Source of the DNA: Kordiimonas gwangyangensis DSM 19435 = JCM 12864 | Lineage (GTDB): Bacteria > Pseudomonadota > Alphaproteobacteria > Sphingomonadales > Kordiimonadaceae | NCBI RefSeq assembly: GCF_000375545.1 | Contig: NZ_AQXF01000004.1 | Location: 297,148 to 361,147 of the forward strand | Length of the DNA: 64,000 nucleotides | Direction: 5' to 3' | Shown: positions 1-8,995 of the stretch, one piece after another | Layout: each line of letters starts with the position of its first letter | Numbering within the stretch: the stretch's first letter is position 1 | Translations under genes and position numbers: made by a program | Notes under the pieces: model-generated | Told to the model about the DNA's origin: nothing | Database searches by the model: none | Seen by the model: the letters and a program-made list of their open reading frames with translations, nothing else

Positions 1-217
1 CGCGTTCGTCACTCAGCGCCAGCTTCATCTGGACAATGTCGTCAATCAACGCGTTTACCGTCATTGAGCGTTCAGCGCGGGCGCTGTTCTCAAGCGCCTG
101 GTCCATACGGAGCCACGTGAGCGTGATGACAATCACCATAAGTGCTGCGGTAACGATGAGCAGCATGTTGCGGATGGAGAAGAATTTGTTCTGCAAAATA
201 TTACTAAGCGCGGCCAT
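1..217 (-). CDS. N-terminus of a membrane-anchored sensor protein (partial)
   Basis: An open frame reads leftward from an ATG at 217 and runs off the window edge, giving 72 residues. The start is MAALSNILQNKFFSIRN, followed by a hydrophobic stretch of about 20 residues (MLLIVTAALMVIVITLTW), then a charged, helical segment (DQALENSARAERSMTVNALI). A short cytoplasmic tail, a signal-anchor helix and an extracytoplasmic helix is the usual beginning of a chemoreceptor, histidine kinase or diguanylate cyclase. The output domain lies outside the window, so the function cannot be assigned. The rightward frame over the same bases (36-257) looks like its shadow. Confidence 0.6.
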   Translation of the reverse strand, partial: MAALSNILQNKFFSIRNMLLIVTAALMVIVITLTWLRMDQALENSARAERSMTVNALIDDIVQMKLALSDER

Positions 218-442
218 TGTTGGTGAGCCCCTCGTGTTTCAGCGCATTCAGCTTTAAGAATTCCAGCTAACTCGTTCAATAGATTGCATAGCACGGTTAA
301 CGAAACTTAAAGATGCATCATATTGGGTGACATTTGTGGATGCCACTTCCCCCTGCACGCGATAGTAACGCCAGAATTCTTGTTATCAACATTATCCTTC
401 TATATTTATCGCCGGAAAGTGCGGGGTAGTGGCTCTTGCAGA

Positions 443-1648
443 ATGGATTATACCCTTATGGTTGAAGCAGCAGCAGAAATGCAGGATGTGGTTGTGATTG
501 GGGGCGGCGCGGCGGGCCTTATGTGCGCGGCAACGGCCGCTGCACGAGGGCGCAAGACCCTGCTGCTCGAACACAACAAGAAGCCGGGCGCCAAGATTCT
601 CATCTCAGGCGGAGGGCGCTGCAATTTTACCAATCAGGACGCGGTTGCCGCGGCCTATTTGAGTGAGAATCGGCACTTCGCCAAATCCGCACTCAGCCGC
701 TACACACCATGGGACTTTATGGACCTGCTCGCGCGTCACGGCGTGACATGGCACGAGAAGACCCTCGGCCAGCTTTTCTGTGACCAGGGCGCGGGCCGCA
801 TCCTCAAGGTGCTGCTGGATGAATGCGCTGAAGCGGGTGCTGTGGTGCGCACCGGCGTGGCGGCTAGGTCTGTGCGTTTTGAGGACGGGCGCTACAAGCT
901 TACCACCAGCGAAGGGGTGATCAGTGCCTCTAAGTTGGTGGTCGCCAGCGGCGGTCTCTCCATCCCCAAAATGGGCGCAACCGGCTTTGCCTATGATGTG
1001 GCGCGCCAGTTTGGCCTGAAGGTCGTGACGCCTGAACCCGCGCTTGTGCCCTTTACCTTCAAGGACCATGACCTTGCGTTCATGAAGCCGCTGGCCGGTG
1101 TCGCGGCTGACAGTATGGTGTCTTGTGGCAAGACCAGTTTCCGCGAAGCGCTGCTGTTCACACACCGCGGCCTCTCTGGCCCCGCGATCCTGCAAATCTC
1201 CAGCTACTGGCACGCAGGCGAGGCGGTGACCATCAACCTGTTGCCGGATGAAGCGGACGTGCTTGGCTGGCTCAAAGACGTCCGGGACAGCCGACCAAAG
1301 GCTGCGCTCAAAACCATCCTCGCTGAAAAGCTCGCGACCCGGCTTGCGGACGCAATTGCCGAGAGCTGGCCGGGTATCATGGCGTCATTCTCCAACAAGA
1401 CACTTGAAGTGATCGCGGCCCGTCTTGGTGCCTGGGAGGTTGTGCCCGCTGGCACCGAAGGTTTCGCAAAAGCCGAAGTGACGCGCGGCGGTGTGGATAC
1501 AGACTGCCTCAGCTCCAAAACCATGGAAGCGAAAGCGCAACCCGGCCTCTATTTCATCGGTGAAAGTGTGGATGTCACCGGCTGGCTGGGTGGCTATAAC
1601 TTCCAGTGGGCATGGGCCAGCGGCTGGGCCGCCGGCCAGTATGTATGA
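443..1648 (+). CDS. BaiN/HI0933-family FAD-dependent oxidoreductase
   Basis: This is a cytoplasmic flavoprotein of the HI0933/YhiN/BaiN family, whose members are annotated as NAD(P)/FAD-dependent oxidoreductases. It begins with a dinucleotide-binding motif (VVVIGGGAAGLMCA), followed by the family motif KPGAKILISGGGRCNFTN, and ends with the FAD-binding GWLGGYNFQWAWASGWAAG. The frame is open back to 323, but residues before 443 look non-conserved. Starts at 443, 458 and 479 are all possible, and the flavin domain itself begins at 479. Its length of about 390-400 aa is normal for the family. The natural substrate is unknown. It is transcribed away from the partial sensor gene. Confidence 0.85.
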   Translation: MDYTLMVEAAAEMQDVVVIGGGAAGLMCAATAAARGRKTLLLEHNKKPGAKILISGGGRCNFTNQDAVAAAYLSENRHFAKSALSRYTPWDFMDLLARHGVTWHEKTLGQLFCDQGAGRILKVLLDECAEAGAVVRTGVAARSVRFEDGRYKLTTSEGVISASKLVVASGGLSIPKMGATGFAYDVARQFGLKVVTPEPALVPFTFKDHDLAFMKPLAGVAADSMVSCGKTSFREALLFTHRGLSGPAILQISSYWHAGEAVTINLLPDEADVLGWLKDVRDSRPKAALKTILAEKLATRLADAIAESWPGIMASFSNKTLEVIAARLGAWEVVPAGTEGFAKAEVTRGGVDTDCLSSKTMEAKAQPGLYFIGESVDVTGWLGGYNFQWAWASGWAAGQYV

Positions 1649-1687
1649 GTATGAGATCATATGGTGGCTTCCGCATATGGATTCCGG

Positions 1688-4303
1688 TCAACCACGGGCG
1701 CGCCTGAATTTTGTATTTAGTTCCTTTGCGGCTTGGCCAAATATGAGAGGGCCCAGGCTTGCGGCGGCGACCACGGCCCAGCCCTTGGCATCAAGCTGTT
1801 GAAGCTGCAATACATCTCGTATCAGGGACCATGACAGCGCTATTGCGATTAACCCGAGACACAGGCCGATAGCGGCCCAGACAAGTTTGTTGCGGATAAT
1901 CTGATTGTCCAGAAGGAGCGCCTTCCTGCTTCGCATATTGAATACATGCCAGAGTTGCCCGAGCGCAAGGGAGAGAAACGCGACGGTATTCGCATAGGCT
2001 ACGCCCGTATTCTCCTGCCCGAGTGCCCAGACGAACGCAGCGATGACGCAGGCCGCCATAAGTCCCGCATAGGCAACAATGGCCTGCCAATGGCGAGCGC
2101 CTATCAAGCCTTCGGATTTGGGACGTGGTGGTCGCTGCAATATTTCAGCGTCGCCTGAGCTGAACCCGAGCGCGAGCGCGGGGAAAACATCCGTCACCAG
2201 ATTGAGGAAAAGGATTTGTAGCGGAAGCAGTGGCAACGGCATGCCGAGCAGTATGGCAGCGGCAACAACCAGTATTTCGCTCAGGTTGCAGGACAGCAGG
2301 TAGATGACAAACTTGCGGATATTGGCAAAGATTATCCGGCCTTGCTGAATGGCCACGACAATTGAAGAAAAAGAGTCATCCTTGAGGATCATATCCGCGG
2401 CCTGCTTGGCCACCTCTGTGCCGCGTTCTCCCATCGCGATGCCGACGTCCGCTTTTTTGAGGGCCGGAGCATCGTTGACACCGTCGCCGGTCATGGCAAC
2501 CACGGCGCCGTTTCGCTGATGAAAGTCGATCAGGGTCAGTTTCTCACCCGGGCTCATGCGGGCAAACACCTGGGTGTTGAAAATGGCGGTTGGTTGCGCA
2601 TTTCCATCGGCAGCTATTTGCCGTACGTGTTCTCCCGTGAGAACCGGCATCGTGTCTGGTGCGCTAATGCCCACGGCCTGTGCGATGCTTTGCCCTGTTT
2701 CCATGCTGTCACCGGTTGCCATAACAACCCGGATGCCTGCGGCTTGCGCAGCTCGCACGGCCTGGGCGGCATCCGCACGGGGAGGGTCTTCAAGTCCCAC
2801 AAGGCCAAGGAACTCGAGGTTTTCAAACGGTGCCTCACTGTTGGCGGGAACGAGCTTGTCCGCAAGTGCCAGCACCCGGAGGCCGCGTCGTGCCATGTTG
2901 CCCATCTGGTCAAGCCAGTGTTGTTTGATCTCCGGCTTGATGGGCGCGCCGTTATAGCAGGTTACACTGGCCAGCACGGCTTCAGGTGCCCCCTTGATGG
3001 CATACAGATACTGGCCGGCACCATCACGATGCACCGTTGCCATCATGCGTATGGCGGGGTCGAATGCGTGCTCGGCTATGCGGGGGTAGGCCAACTCCAT
3101 TTCGCGCGGGACCATGTCCGCGGTCCGCGCGGCCTCCACCAGGGCTTTCTCCATCGGGTCGCGCAGCATGTCTGCGTTATCGCCACTGTAGCACAAGGCA
3201 CAGACCCGGAGTGCTCTTACTCCATAAGCTTCCGGCTTTTCGAGATTGTTTTCATCTGGCCTGTCCGGAGTTGCAAGGGTCGTGACGGTCATTTTATTTT
3301 CCGTCAGTGTCCCGGTCTTGTCAGTGATGATAACGGTCACGGACCCCAGAGTTTCCACGGCCGATAGACGTTCTATCAGGGCATTCCGCGCAGCGAGCTT
3401 CGACATGCCGCGTGCCAGCGCGAGCGTTGCAACAATAGGAAGGCCCTCAGGGATGGCGGCCACGGCAAGGGCAATGCTGGTTTTGACCATCAGCATGATG
3501 TCTCGGCCAGCAAGGACGCCCGAGATGGTCAGTATCAAAATCAGTGCAAGAACCGCCAGCAGCAGATGTTCCGACAGTTTCTGCAGACGCCGCTCAAGCG
3601 GTGAAGTGGCGCCCTCCGCGGTATCGGTCACTTCAGCAATCTGGCCGAGTTCGGTTTTTATGCCTGTGGCAATGACCAGCCCCACACAAGAGCCCCTAGT
3701 GACGAAAGTACCCTTCCAGGCAGTTGCGGTCTTGAGGTCTTGCGGCGCGCCGGTGTTGGAAATTGCTTCCTTGTCCACCGGGACAGATTCCCCGGTAAGC
3801 ATGGACTCATCACATTGCATATGATTGCAGTCGACCAGCCTGAGGTCGGCTGTAACGACGTCTCCCGCCTCCAGCAGCACAATATCGCCCGGCACGAGTT
3901 CTTCATCGGCGATTGTGAGGATGTGGCCGCCGCGCCGCACCCGGGTCGCCGCCCGGCCCATCTGCCTGAGCGCGTCCATTGCACGCGTGGCCCGGCTTTC
4001 GGCAATAAATCCGACCGCCGCGTTGAAGAGGACAACCACAAGAATAGCAACCGCCTCGGAGATATCGCCAAAAGATGCAGCCAGTCCGGCTGCACCAAGA
4101 AGAATGAGCGTCAGTAGGCTTTTAAACTGGGAGGCGAGAATTCCCCACCACGCGGTTGCTGTCGGTGGTTTGAGGCTATTGGGTCCATATAGCTGGCGCC
4201 GCCGGATGACCTCACTATCGCTCAGGCCGACAGCAGGGTCGGTATCGCTGCTCTGGTTCTGGTGGACCGACTTCTGTGTGGGAATATCAGGTTGGTTGGG
4301 CAT
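1688..4303 (-). CDS. P2A-type cation-transporting ATPase
   Basis: This 871-aa inner-membrane P-type ATPase couples ATP hydrolysis to cation export, probably Ca2+ or Mn2+. The actuator loop TGES is near residue 170, the phosphorylated Asp lies in DKTGTLT (about 327), the M4 motif is IPEGLP (about 282), and the hinge is MTGDGVNDAPALKKADVG. The M6 segment keeps the Asn and Asp of NLVTD, which together with PEGLP points to the SERCA/PMCA-like P2A group rather than heavy-metal P1B. It has an N-terminal cation-ATPase domain and no metal-binding Cys motif. It lies 76 bp after cbpM on the same strand, so it is probably the last gene of the cbpA-cbpM transcript and under the same FNR-type box. Confidence 0.9.
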   Translation of the reverse strand: MPNQPDIPTQKSVHQNQSSDTDPAVGLSDSEVIRRRQLYGPNSLKPPTATAWWGILASQFKSLLTLILLGAAGLAASFGDISEAVAILVVVLFNAAVGFIAESRATRAMDALRQMGRAATRVRRGGHILTIADEELVPGDIVLLEAGDVVTADLRLVDCNHMQCDESMLTGESVPVDKEAISNTGAPQDLKTATAWKGTFVTRGSCVGLVIATGIKTELGQIAEVTDTAEGATSPLERRLQKLSEHLLLAVLALILILTISGVLAGRDIMLMVKTSIALAVAAIPEGLPIVATLALARGMSKLAARNALIERLSAVETLGSVTVIITDKTGTLTENKMTVTTLATPDRPDENNLEKPEAYGVRALRVCALCYSGDNADMLRDPMEKALVEAARTADMVPREMELAYPRIAEHAFDPAIRMMATVHRDGAGQYLYAIKGAPEAVLASVTCYNGAPIKPEIKQHWLDQMGNMARRGLRVLALADKLVPANSEAPFENLEFLGLVGLEDPPRADAAQAVRAAQAAGIRVVMATGDSMETGQSIAQAVGISAPDTMPVLTGEHVRQIAADGNAQPTAIFNTQVFARMSPGEKLTLIDFHQRNGAVVAMTGDGVNDAPALKKADVGIAMGERGTEVAKQAADMILKDDSFSSIVVAIQQGRIIFANIRKFVIYLLSCNLSEILVVAAAILLGMPLPLLPLQILFLNLVTDVFPALALGFSSGDAEILQRPPRPKSEGLIGARHWQAIVAYAGLMAACVIAAFVWALGQENTGVAYANTVAFLSLALGQLWHVFNMRSRKALLLDNQIIRNKLVWAAIGLCLGLIAIALSWSLIRDVLQLQQLDAKGWAVVAAASLGPLIFGQAAKELNTKFRRARG

Positions 4304-4379
4304 GTGTTTTCCGCGCTATCTGCTGTCCCGCCAGAATGGCCTTGACCATTGGCGTCAATAAAAAGGTCGCTTGAGCTGA

Positions 4380-4727
4380 TTATCCTTGCGTATTGGCACC
4401 TGTCGCATCCCGGATCGCATCGACAATGGCCTTGCGCACACCGTGGTCCTGCTGCTCGATGGCTTGGCCGATACTTTTCAGCTGATGGCGCAGGCCGTGA
4501 ATCTGATCCACAAGAGAGAGGACCACGGGCACGGCCGCGTCATTGATGGCCATGTCCATGCGGAGGTGTTCAATGAATTGCAGACGCGCAACGTCAATTT
4601 CAGAAAACCGCTGTTCCGCCGATGTGGTGGCCGGTGCCACCCATCCCTGTCGGATATACAGGTTCAGACGACGGACCGTGAGGCTCTCAATCCGGTGGAT
4701 CACCTCCGTCTGGGTCATGATTTTCAT
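4380..4727 (-). CDS. cbpM: Chaperone modulator CbpM
   Basis: This 115-aa protein resembles CbpM, a MerR-like small protein that binds the J-domain of CbpA and inhibits its co-chaperone activity. The N-terminal half has the MerR-type helical fold (VIHRIESLTVRRLNLYIRQG then FSEIDVARLQFIEHL). The C-terminal half is a coiled helix rich in Gln and His. The ATG at 4727 overlaps the cbpA stop (ATGA), implying translational coupling. A gene so placed immediately after cbpA is the usual arrangement and strengthens the call. Confidence 0.9.
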   Translation of the reverse strand: MKIMTQTEVIHRIESLTVRRLNLYIRQGWVAPATTSAEQRFSEIDVARLQFIEHLRMDMAINDAAVPVVLSLVDQIHGLRHQLKSIGQAIEQQDHGVRKAIVDAIRDATGANTQG

Positions 4728-5638
4728 GCGCCTGTCTCCATATCCTGCCGCACGTCATAAGGGTGTTTGTCACGCCACCGGGTCATGAAATCTTTCAACT
4801 CGTCATCGACGGTATCCGGCAGCATGACCTTCAAGGTGATAAACTGATGTCCGCCTTTTATACCCTTGCCTTTGAGCCGAAGCGTACGTCCGGTACTGGA
4901 AGCTGCGGGCACTGGCACGGAGACATTGCCGTGGATTGTCGGGACAGTGACCTTGCCGCCAAGAACCGCCTCGTCGATGGTAATCGGGAGATCCAGATAA
5001 ATATCCTGCCCTTGCCGCCTGAAAAGGGGATGGGCGGCAATTTCAAGCGTTACATAAGCATCGCCCGGGTTCCCGCCGCTGTGGCCGGGCATGCCTTTAC
5101 CCTTCAGGCGTAGCGTCTGCCCTTCCGACACACCAGCCGGGATCGTGATATCGAGTGTTATGCCGTCGGGCATCGACACACGGCGTTTCACGCCGAGGGC
5201 GGCGTCAATAAAGTCGATCGCGAGATGATAGCGTACGTCTCTGCCCCGGTGGGTGCGGCCATCATGCCTGTGTCTTCCTTCGCTGGCTTGGCGAAACAGA
5301 TCAGAGAAGAAGTCACTTTCGTCGCCAAAATCCGAAAACCCGCGATTTGAATAATAGTGATGCTGTGCATCGCCGCCGGCATACTGGCGATAAAACGGAT
5401 TTTGTGGGGCTTCCGCTCCCGAGGCGTCAAGCTCGCCACGGTCGAAACGGGCCCGTTTCTCCTTGTCGCCCAAAAGATTGTAGGCCGCCGACACCGCCTT
5501 GAAGCGTGCTTCTGCCTCCTTGTCTCCGGGATTGAGGTCCGGGTGAAGCGATTTGGCAAGCTTTCGGTAGGCAGCCTTTATGTCCTTGTCGGAGGCGTCC
5601 CTGCTGACGCCCAGCACACTATATGGATCGTCGCTCAT
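4724..5638 (-). CDS. cbpA: DnaJ-family co-chaperone CbpA
   Basis: This 304-aa Hsp40 of the CbpA type stimulates DnaK and, in enterobacteria, also binds curved DNA. The J-domain occupies residues 1-70 with the catalytic HPD in KSLHPDLNPGD. A Gly/Phe-poor linker follows, then the two beta-barrel substrate-binding domains (about 125-290). There is no zinc finger with CxxCxGxG repeats, so it is not DnaJ itself. It is the first gene of a leftward operon with cbpM and probably the P-type ATPase. The TAAAAT -10 at 5693-5698 lies about 55 bp upstream. Confidence 0.92.
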   Translation of the reverse strand: MSDDPYSVLGVSRDASDKDIKAAYRKLAKSLHPDLNPGDKEAEARFKAVSAAYNLLGDKEKRARFDRGELDASGAEAPQNPFYRQYAGGDAQHHYYSNRGFSDFGDESDFFSDLFRQASEGRHRHDGRTHRGRDVRYHLAIDFIDAALGVKRRVSMPDGITLDITIPAGVSEGQTLRLKGKGMPGHSGGNPGDAYVTLEIAAHPLFRRQGQDIYLDLPITIDEAVLGGKVTVPTIHGNVSVPVPAASSTGRTLRLKGKGIKGGHQFITLKVMLPDTVDDELKDFMTRWRDKHPYDVRQDMETGA

Positions 5639-5691
5639 TTTCCTCTCAAGGGGTATGGTTTGCCCGAATTGGCCGGTACCCTGATCAACTG

Positions 5692-5760
5692 TATTTTAGC
5701 AGAAAAGCAGGGCAATGGCTTGACTTTGCTCAAGCGCGCCGCTGGCAGAAAGTATATGCT
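5692..5760. promoter_or_regulatory. Divergent promoters with a central FNR/FixK-type box
   Basis: Positions 5720-5733 read TTGACTTTGCTCAA, which matches TTGA-N6-TCAA, the half-site spacing used by FNR, Anr and FixK proteins. Leftward, the -10-like TAAAAT (5698 to 5693) begins 28.5 bp from the box centre. Rightward, the -10-like TATGCT (5755-5760) also begins 28.5 bp away. That is within about 1 bp of class II FNR spacing (centre near -41.5) on both sides. Neither promoter has a convincing -35, as expected for activator-dependent promoters. The site was matched by eye. Confidence 0.6.
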
Positions 5761-5801
5761 GTCCAGTGGATATGTGAGCGTCAGTTGGGCTGGGAGGCAA
5801 T

Positions 5802-7436
5802 ATGGGTATTGCAGGTGTTGGTCAACTCATTGGTGGGCTGGGCTTATTGCTGCTTGCGCTGGCCCTGATGACGGACGGGTTGCGCCTTGCCGCAGGTGAC
5901 CGTCTGACAGGCATCCTGAAAAGAAGCACAACACCCGCTTGGCGGGGTTTTATCTCCGGCGTGTCGGTCACGGCAATCGTGCAATCGTCAAGCGCGGTTA
6001 CTATCGCGACGATCGGCTTCGTGAACGCGGGCCTTATCACTCTGTCGCAGGCAATATCGGTCATTTTTGGCACCAATGTCGGCACAACAATCACCGGTTG
6101 GCTTGTTACGGTGCTTGGCTTCGAGTTCGATATCGCTGCCTTGGCGCTTCTGATGGTGGGTGCCGGGGTCATCGTGAGGTTGATTGCGGGCGAGCGACCT
6201 TATGGCGGGTTTGGTACCGCCCTCGCCGGGTTCGGCCTCTTTTTTCTTGGCATCGACTTCCTCAAAGCCGGCTTCAATGACCTCGGCTCGTTCGTAAACT
6301 TTCAGATTGTCAATCAGTTCGGTTCCTGGGGGATACTGCTTGGCATCGGGCTCGGGTTTGTTGTCACCGTCCTTGCGCAATCCTCAAGCGCGGCGATTGC
6401 GCTGGTGCTGACAGCGGCCAGCAGCGGCGCTGTTCTCTTGCCAACCGCTGCTGCCATGATTGTCGGAGCCAATATCGGTACGACCTCGACCGCGTTGCTC
6501 GCGACGGTCGGAGCAACACCCAATGCCCGGCGGGTGGGCCTTGCTCACATCTTCTTCAACCTCATCACAGGCGGAGTTGCGGCACTCCTGCTGTTGCTTG
6601 CGTTGCCGTTTGCGGACAGCATCAGCACATGGATGGAAACCTCCGTATTTCTCGCCTTATTCCACACCGCTTTCAATATACTGGGTGTTCTTCTGGTCTG
6701 GCCAATGCGGACGCGCCTGTCCGCCTTCCTGGAGACGCGCTATCGAACAATTGAAGAAGACGAGCAGAAGCCGCGATATCTGGACCACACGCTGCAACAA
6801 ACCCCCGGCCTCGCTTTGCAGGCCCTTTTGCGGGAAGTGGCACGGATTGACGAAAAGGTGGTTGACCTGGCCATGCTGGCGTTGGCCGAAGGCGAACCGG
6901 ATCTGAAGCATATTGGCAGCCGCCGCATGATCATAAGGGCGCTGGTCAGGGAGGTTTATGCCTTTGTGGGCCGGGTGCAGCGAACCAACGTCACCCCTGA
7001 GACCGCCGATGACCTGGGAGAGATTATGCGGATCGCTCAGTATTACCGTGAGGCAACGGACTTTATAGGCGAGGTGTGTCAGATCAGGGCTGCCATTGTG
7101 AAGCTGGAAGACAGCCAGGTCCGCCGCGCAGCGACACGTTATGTCAATCAGGTTGCGGGGTTTCTTGTGCGCGAGGGAATGCAGCCTGTTCCGATAGTGC
7201 CGTCCCTGCCTGATCACGTCGGTGGTAAGGTGAAACGTGGCTATCATGCCTTGAGGACTGATATATTGCATGCCGTTGTCGCACAGGATGTGCCGCCTTC
7301 AGCTGCCAATGAAATGCTGGATATTGTCAGCACGCTCAATCGCCTCATTGCCCGTATCTCGAAGGCGAACAGTTTGCTCAACAAACTTGGGGGCCGGTAC
7401 GGGACTGGTGCAACGGGACTTCAGGCCCCGGCTTGA
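5802..7436 (+). CDS. Na+/Pi cotransporter family protein (NptA/YjbB type)
   Basis: This 544-aa integral membrane protein contains the duplicated Na/Pi-cotransporter repeat, with QSSSA signatures in IVQSSSAVTIATIGF and LAQSSSAAIALVLTA and paired GTNVGTT and GANIGTTSTA motifs. From about residue 330 to 530 it carries a soluble, all-helical PhoU-like domain, as in many bacterial members. It should move inorganic phosphate with sodium; bacterial homologues may import or export. A GGGAGG Shine-Dalgarno lies 5 bp before the ATG. It heads the rightward operon whose next enzyme consumes phosphate, so Pi supply or balance is a sensible role (inference). Confidence 0.88.
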   Translation: MGIAGVGQLIGGLGLLLLALALMTDGLRLAAGDRLTGILKRSTTPAWRGFISGVSVTAIVQSSSAVTIATIGFVNAGLITLSQAISVIFGTNVGTTITGWLVTVLGFEFDIAALALLMVGAGVIVRLIAGERPYGGFGTALAGFGLFFLGIDFLKAGFNDLGSFVNFQIVNQFGSWGILLGIGLGFVVTVLAQSSSAAIALVLTAASSGAVLLPTAAAMIVGANIGTTSTALLATVGATPNARRVGLAHIFFNLITGGVAALLLLLALPFADSISTWMETSVFLALFHTAFNILGVLLVWPMRTRLSAFLETRYRTIEEDEQKPRYLDHTLQQTPGLALQALLREVARIDEKVVDLAMLALAEGEPDLKHIGSRRMIIRALVREVYAFVGRVQRTNVTPETADDLGEIMRIAQYYREATDFIGEVCQIRAAIVKLEDSQVRRAATRYVNQVAGFLVREGMQPVPIVPSLPDHVGGKVKRGYHALRTDILHAVVAQDVPPSAANEMLDIVSTLNRLIARISKANSLLNKLGGRYGTGATGLQAPA

Positions 7437-7453
7437 TCTCCATCAAAGAAGAG

Positions 7454-7468
7454 CCGGCACAGTGCCGG
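7454..7468. repeat. 15-bp intercistronic palindrome
   Basis: CCGGCACAGTGCCGG is a perfect 7+1+7 palindrome in the 65-bp gap between the phosphate symporter and the phosphorylase gene. It is followed by a short TTTT seven bases later. It could be a weak internal terminator, an RNA-processing site or an operator. The sequence alone does not decide. Confidence 0.4.
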
Positions 7469-7501
7469 TATGGTTTTCCTGACTCGCGAGGATGACTGGT
7501 A

Positions 7502-8995
7502 ATGCTGAAGCTCAAACGTGTGGCCATTGATACGCAGGGAGCGAACGTCGCCTTCTTGGCGCGGAACTGTGTCGCTTACCGACCGGAAGAGTTTCAGGCC
7601 TTCAAGAAGATTGAGGTCCACCATAACGGTGGGCGGCTTCTGGCATCACTCATGATCGTTGATGACGAAAACATTGTCGCATCGGATGAACTCGGTCTGT
7701 CTGAGCAGGCATATGGCAGGCTCGGGGCCTCTGAGGGTGAGGAAGTGTGCATCGCGCCCGCCGAGCCACCACGAAGCCTGGATCATGTAAGGCAGAAAAT
7801 CCACGGTTACACGCTTGAGCCGCACCAGCTTGAGGACATCATTTCCGACATTGCCGCGCACCGGTACTCTGAAATGGAAATTGCTGCTTTCCTCGTGTCG
7901 TCCGCCGGTTTCATGACAACGGGAGAAATGCTGGCGCTGACACGGGCGATGGCAAAGGTTGGCAACCGGTTGCACTGGGAAGCTCCCATTGTGGTGGACA
8001 AGCACTGTATTGGCGGCATCCCCGGTAACCGTACTTCAATGATTGTTGTTCCCATTGTCGCCGCACATGGTTTGCCGATCCCGAAATCCTCGTCGCGCGC
8101 CATAACGTCGCCCGCCGGTACGGCCGACACGATGGAAGTTCTCGCGAAGGTCGATCTGTCGATGCAGGCTATGCGTCGTGTGGTCGAGGATTGTGGTGGC
8201 TGTCTTGTCTGGGGTGGGCATGTCAATCTGTCGCCGGCTGATGATGTGCTGATCTCTGTCGAGCGTCCGTTGTCGATCGATACACGCGAACAGATGGTTG
8301 CCTCCATCATGTCCAAGAAATTGTCAGCGGGCTCCACCCATCTGCTGATTGATATCCCCGTCGGAAGCAGCGCCAAGGTGCATAGTAACGGGGATGCCAT
8401 GCGCCTTCGCAAACTCTTTGAATACGTTGGGCAGGAAGTAGGTTTATCGGTCGAGGTGGTAACGACGGACGGTAGCCAGCCCATCGGATTCGGCATTGGC
8501 CCCGTCCTTGAAGCGCGAGATGTGATGGCTGTGCTGTCGAATGCGCCTGGCGCGCCTGCCGACCTGCGGGAAAAGTCGCTGCAACTTGCCGGGGCCCTCA
8601 TTGAAAATGACCCCGGCCTGCGCGGCGGGTCCGGCTATACAAGGGCGCGGCAGCTTCTTGAAAGCGGCGAGGCGCTCAAAGCCATGAACCGGATCATCGA
8701 TGCACAGGGCAGGCAACAGCAAATCGCGAAGGCAGGTGCACTCGTCAAGGATATCTGTGCCGACAGGTCCGGCATTGTGAAAGCAATTGATTGTTTCAGG
8801 ATGAACAGGCTTGCCCGGCTCGCCGGTGCCCCGCTTGACAAGGGCGCGGGTATCGACCTGTTTCGCAAAGTCGGTGATCCGGTGGAAAAAGGGGAGCCGC
8901 TCTACCGCATCCATGCATGTTTCGAATCCGACTTCGGTTTTGCGCTGACCTATGCCGCCGAAGGCAGCGGCTATATCGTGGGGGATATGGGATGA
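7502..8995 (+). CDS. AMP-phosphorylase-like (thymidine phosphorylase family) enzyme
   Basis: This 497-aa protein belongs to the pyrimidine-nucleoside/thymidine phosphorylase fold. It is longer than bacterial DeoA (about 440 aa) because of an extra N-terminal domain of roughly 80 residues, the architecture of archaeal AMP phosphorylase. The core motif TSSR-type [20 protein letters not shown] and the preceding [19 protein letters not shown] also resemble the archaeal AMP phosphorylases. Known members convert NMP plus phosphate to base plus ribose 1,5-bisphosphate, so the usual label thymidine phosphorylase is likely wrong on substrate. Its stop overlaps the start of the PRPP-synthase-like gene (ATGA). 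Confidence 0.82.
   Translation: MLKLKRVAIDTQGANVAFLARNCVAYRPEEFQAFKKIEVHHNGGRLLASLMIVDDENIVASDELGLSEQAYGRLGASEGEEVCIAPAEPPRSLDHVRQKIHGYTLEPHQLEDIISDIAAHRYSEMEIAAFLVSSAGFMTTGEMLALTRAMAKVGNRLHWEAPIVVDKHCIGGIPGNRTSMIVVPIVAAHGLPIPKSSSRAITSPAGTADTMEVLAKVDLSMQAMRRVVEDCGGCLVWGGHVNLSPADDVLISVERPLSIDTREQMVASIMSKKLSAGSTHLLIDIPVGSSAKVHSNGDAMRLRKLFEYVGQEVGLSVEVVTTDGSQPIGFGIGPVLEARDVMAVLSNAPGAPADLREKSLQLAGALIENDPGLRGGSGYTRARQLLESGEALKAMNRIIDAQGRQQQIAKAGALVKDICADRSGIVKAIDCFRMNRLARLAGAPLDKGAGIDLFRKVGDPVEKGEPLYRIHACFESDFGFALTYAAEGSGYIVGDMG

Noticed and set aside
4342..4358. A second FNR-like inverted repeat (TTGA ... TCAA) upstream of the P-type ATPase
   Set aside because: The half-sites are separated by 9 bp rather than 6, so they do not have FNR/FixK spacing.
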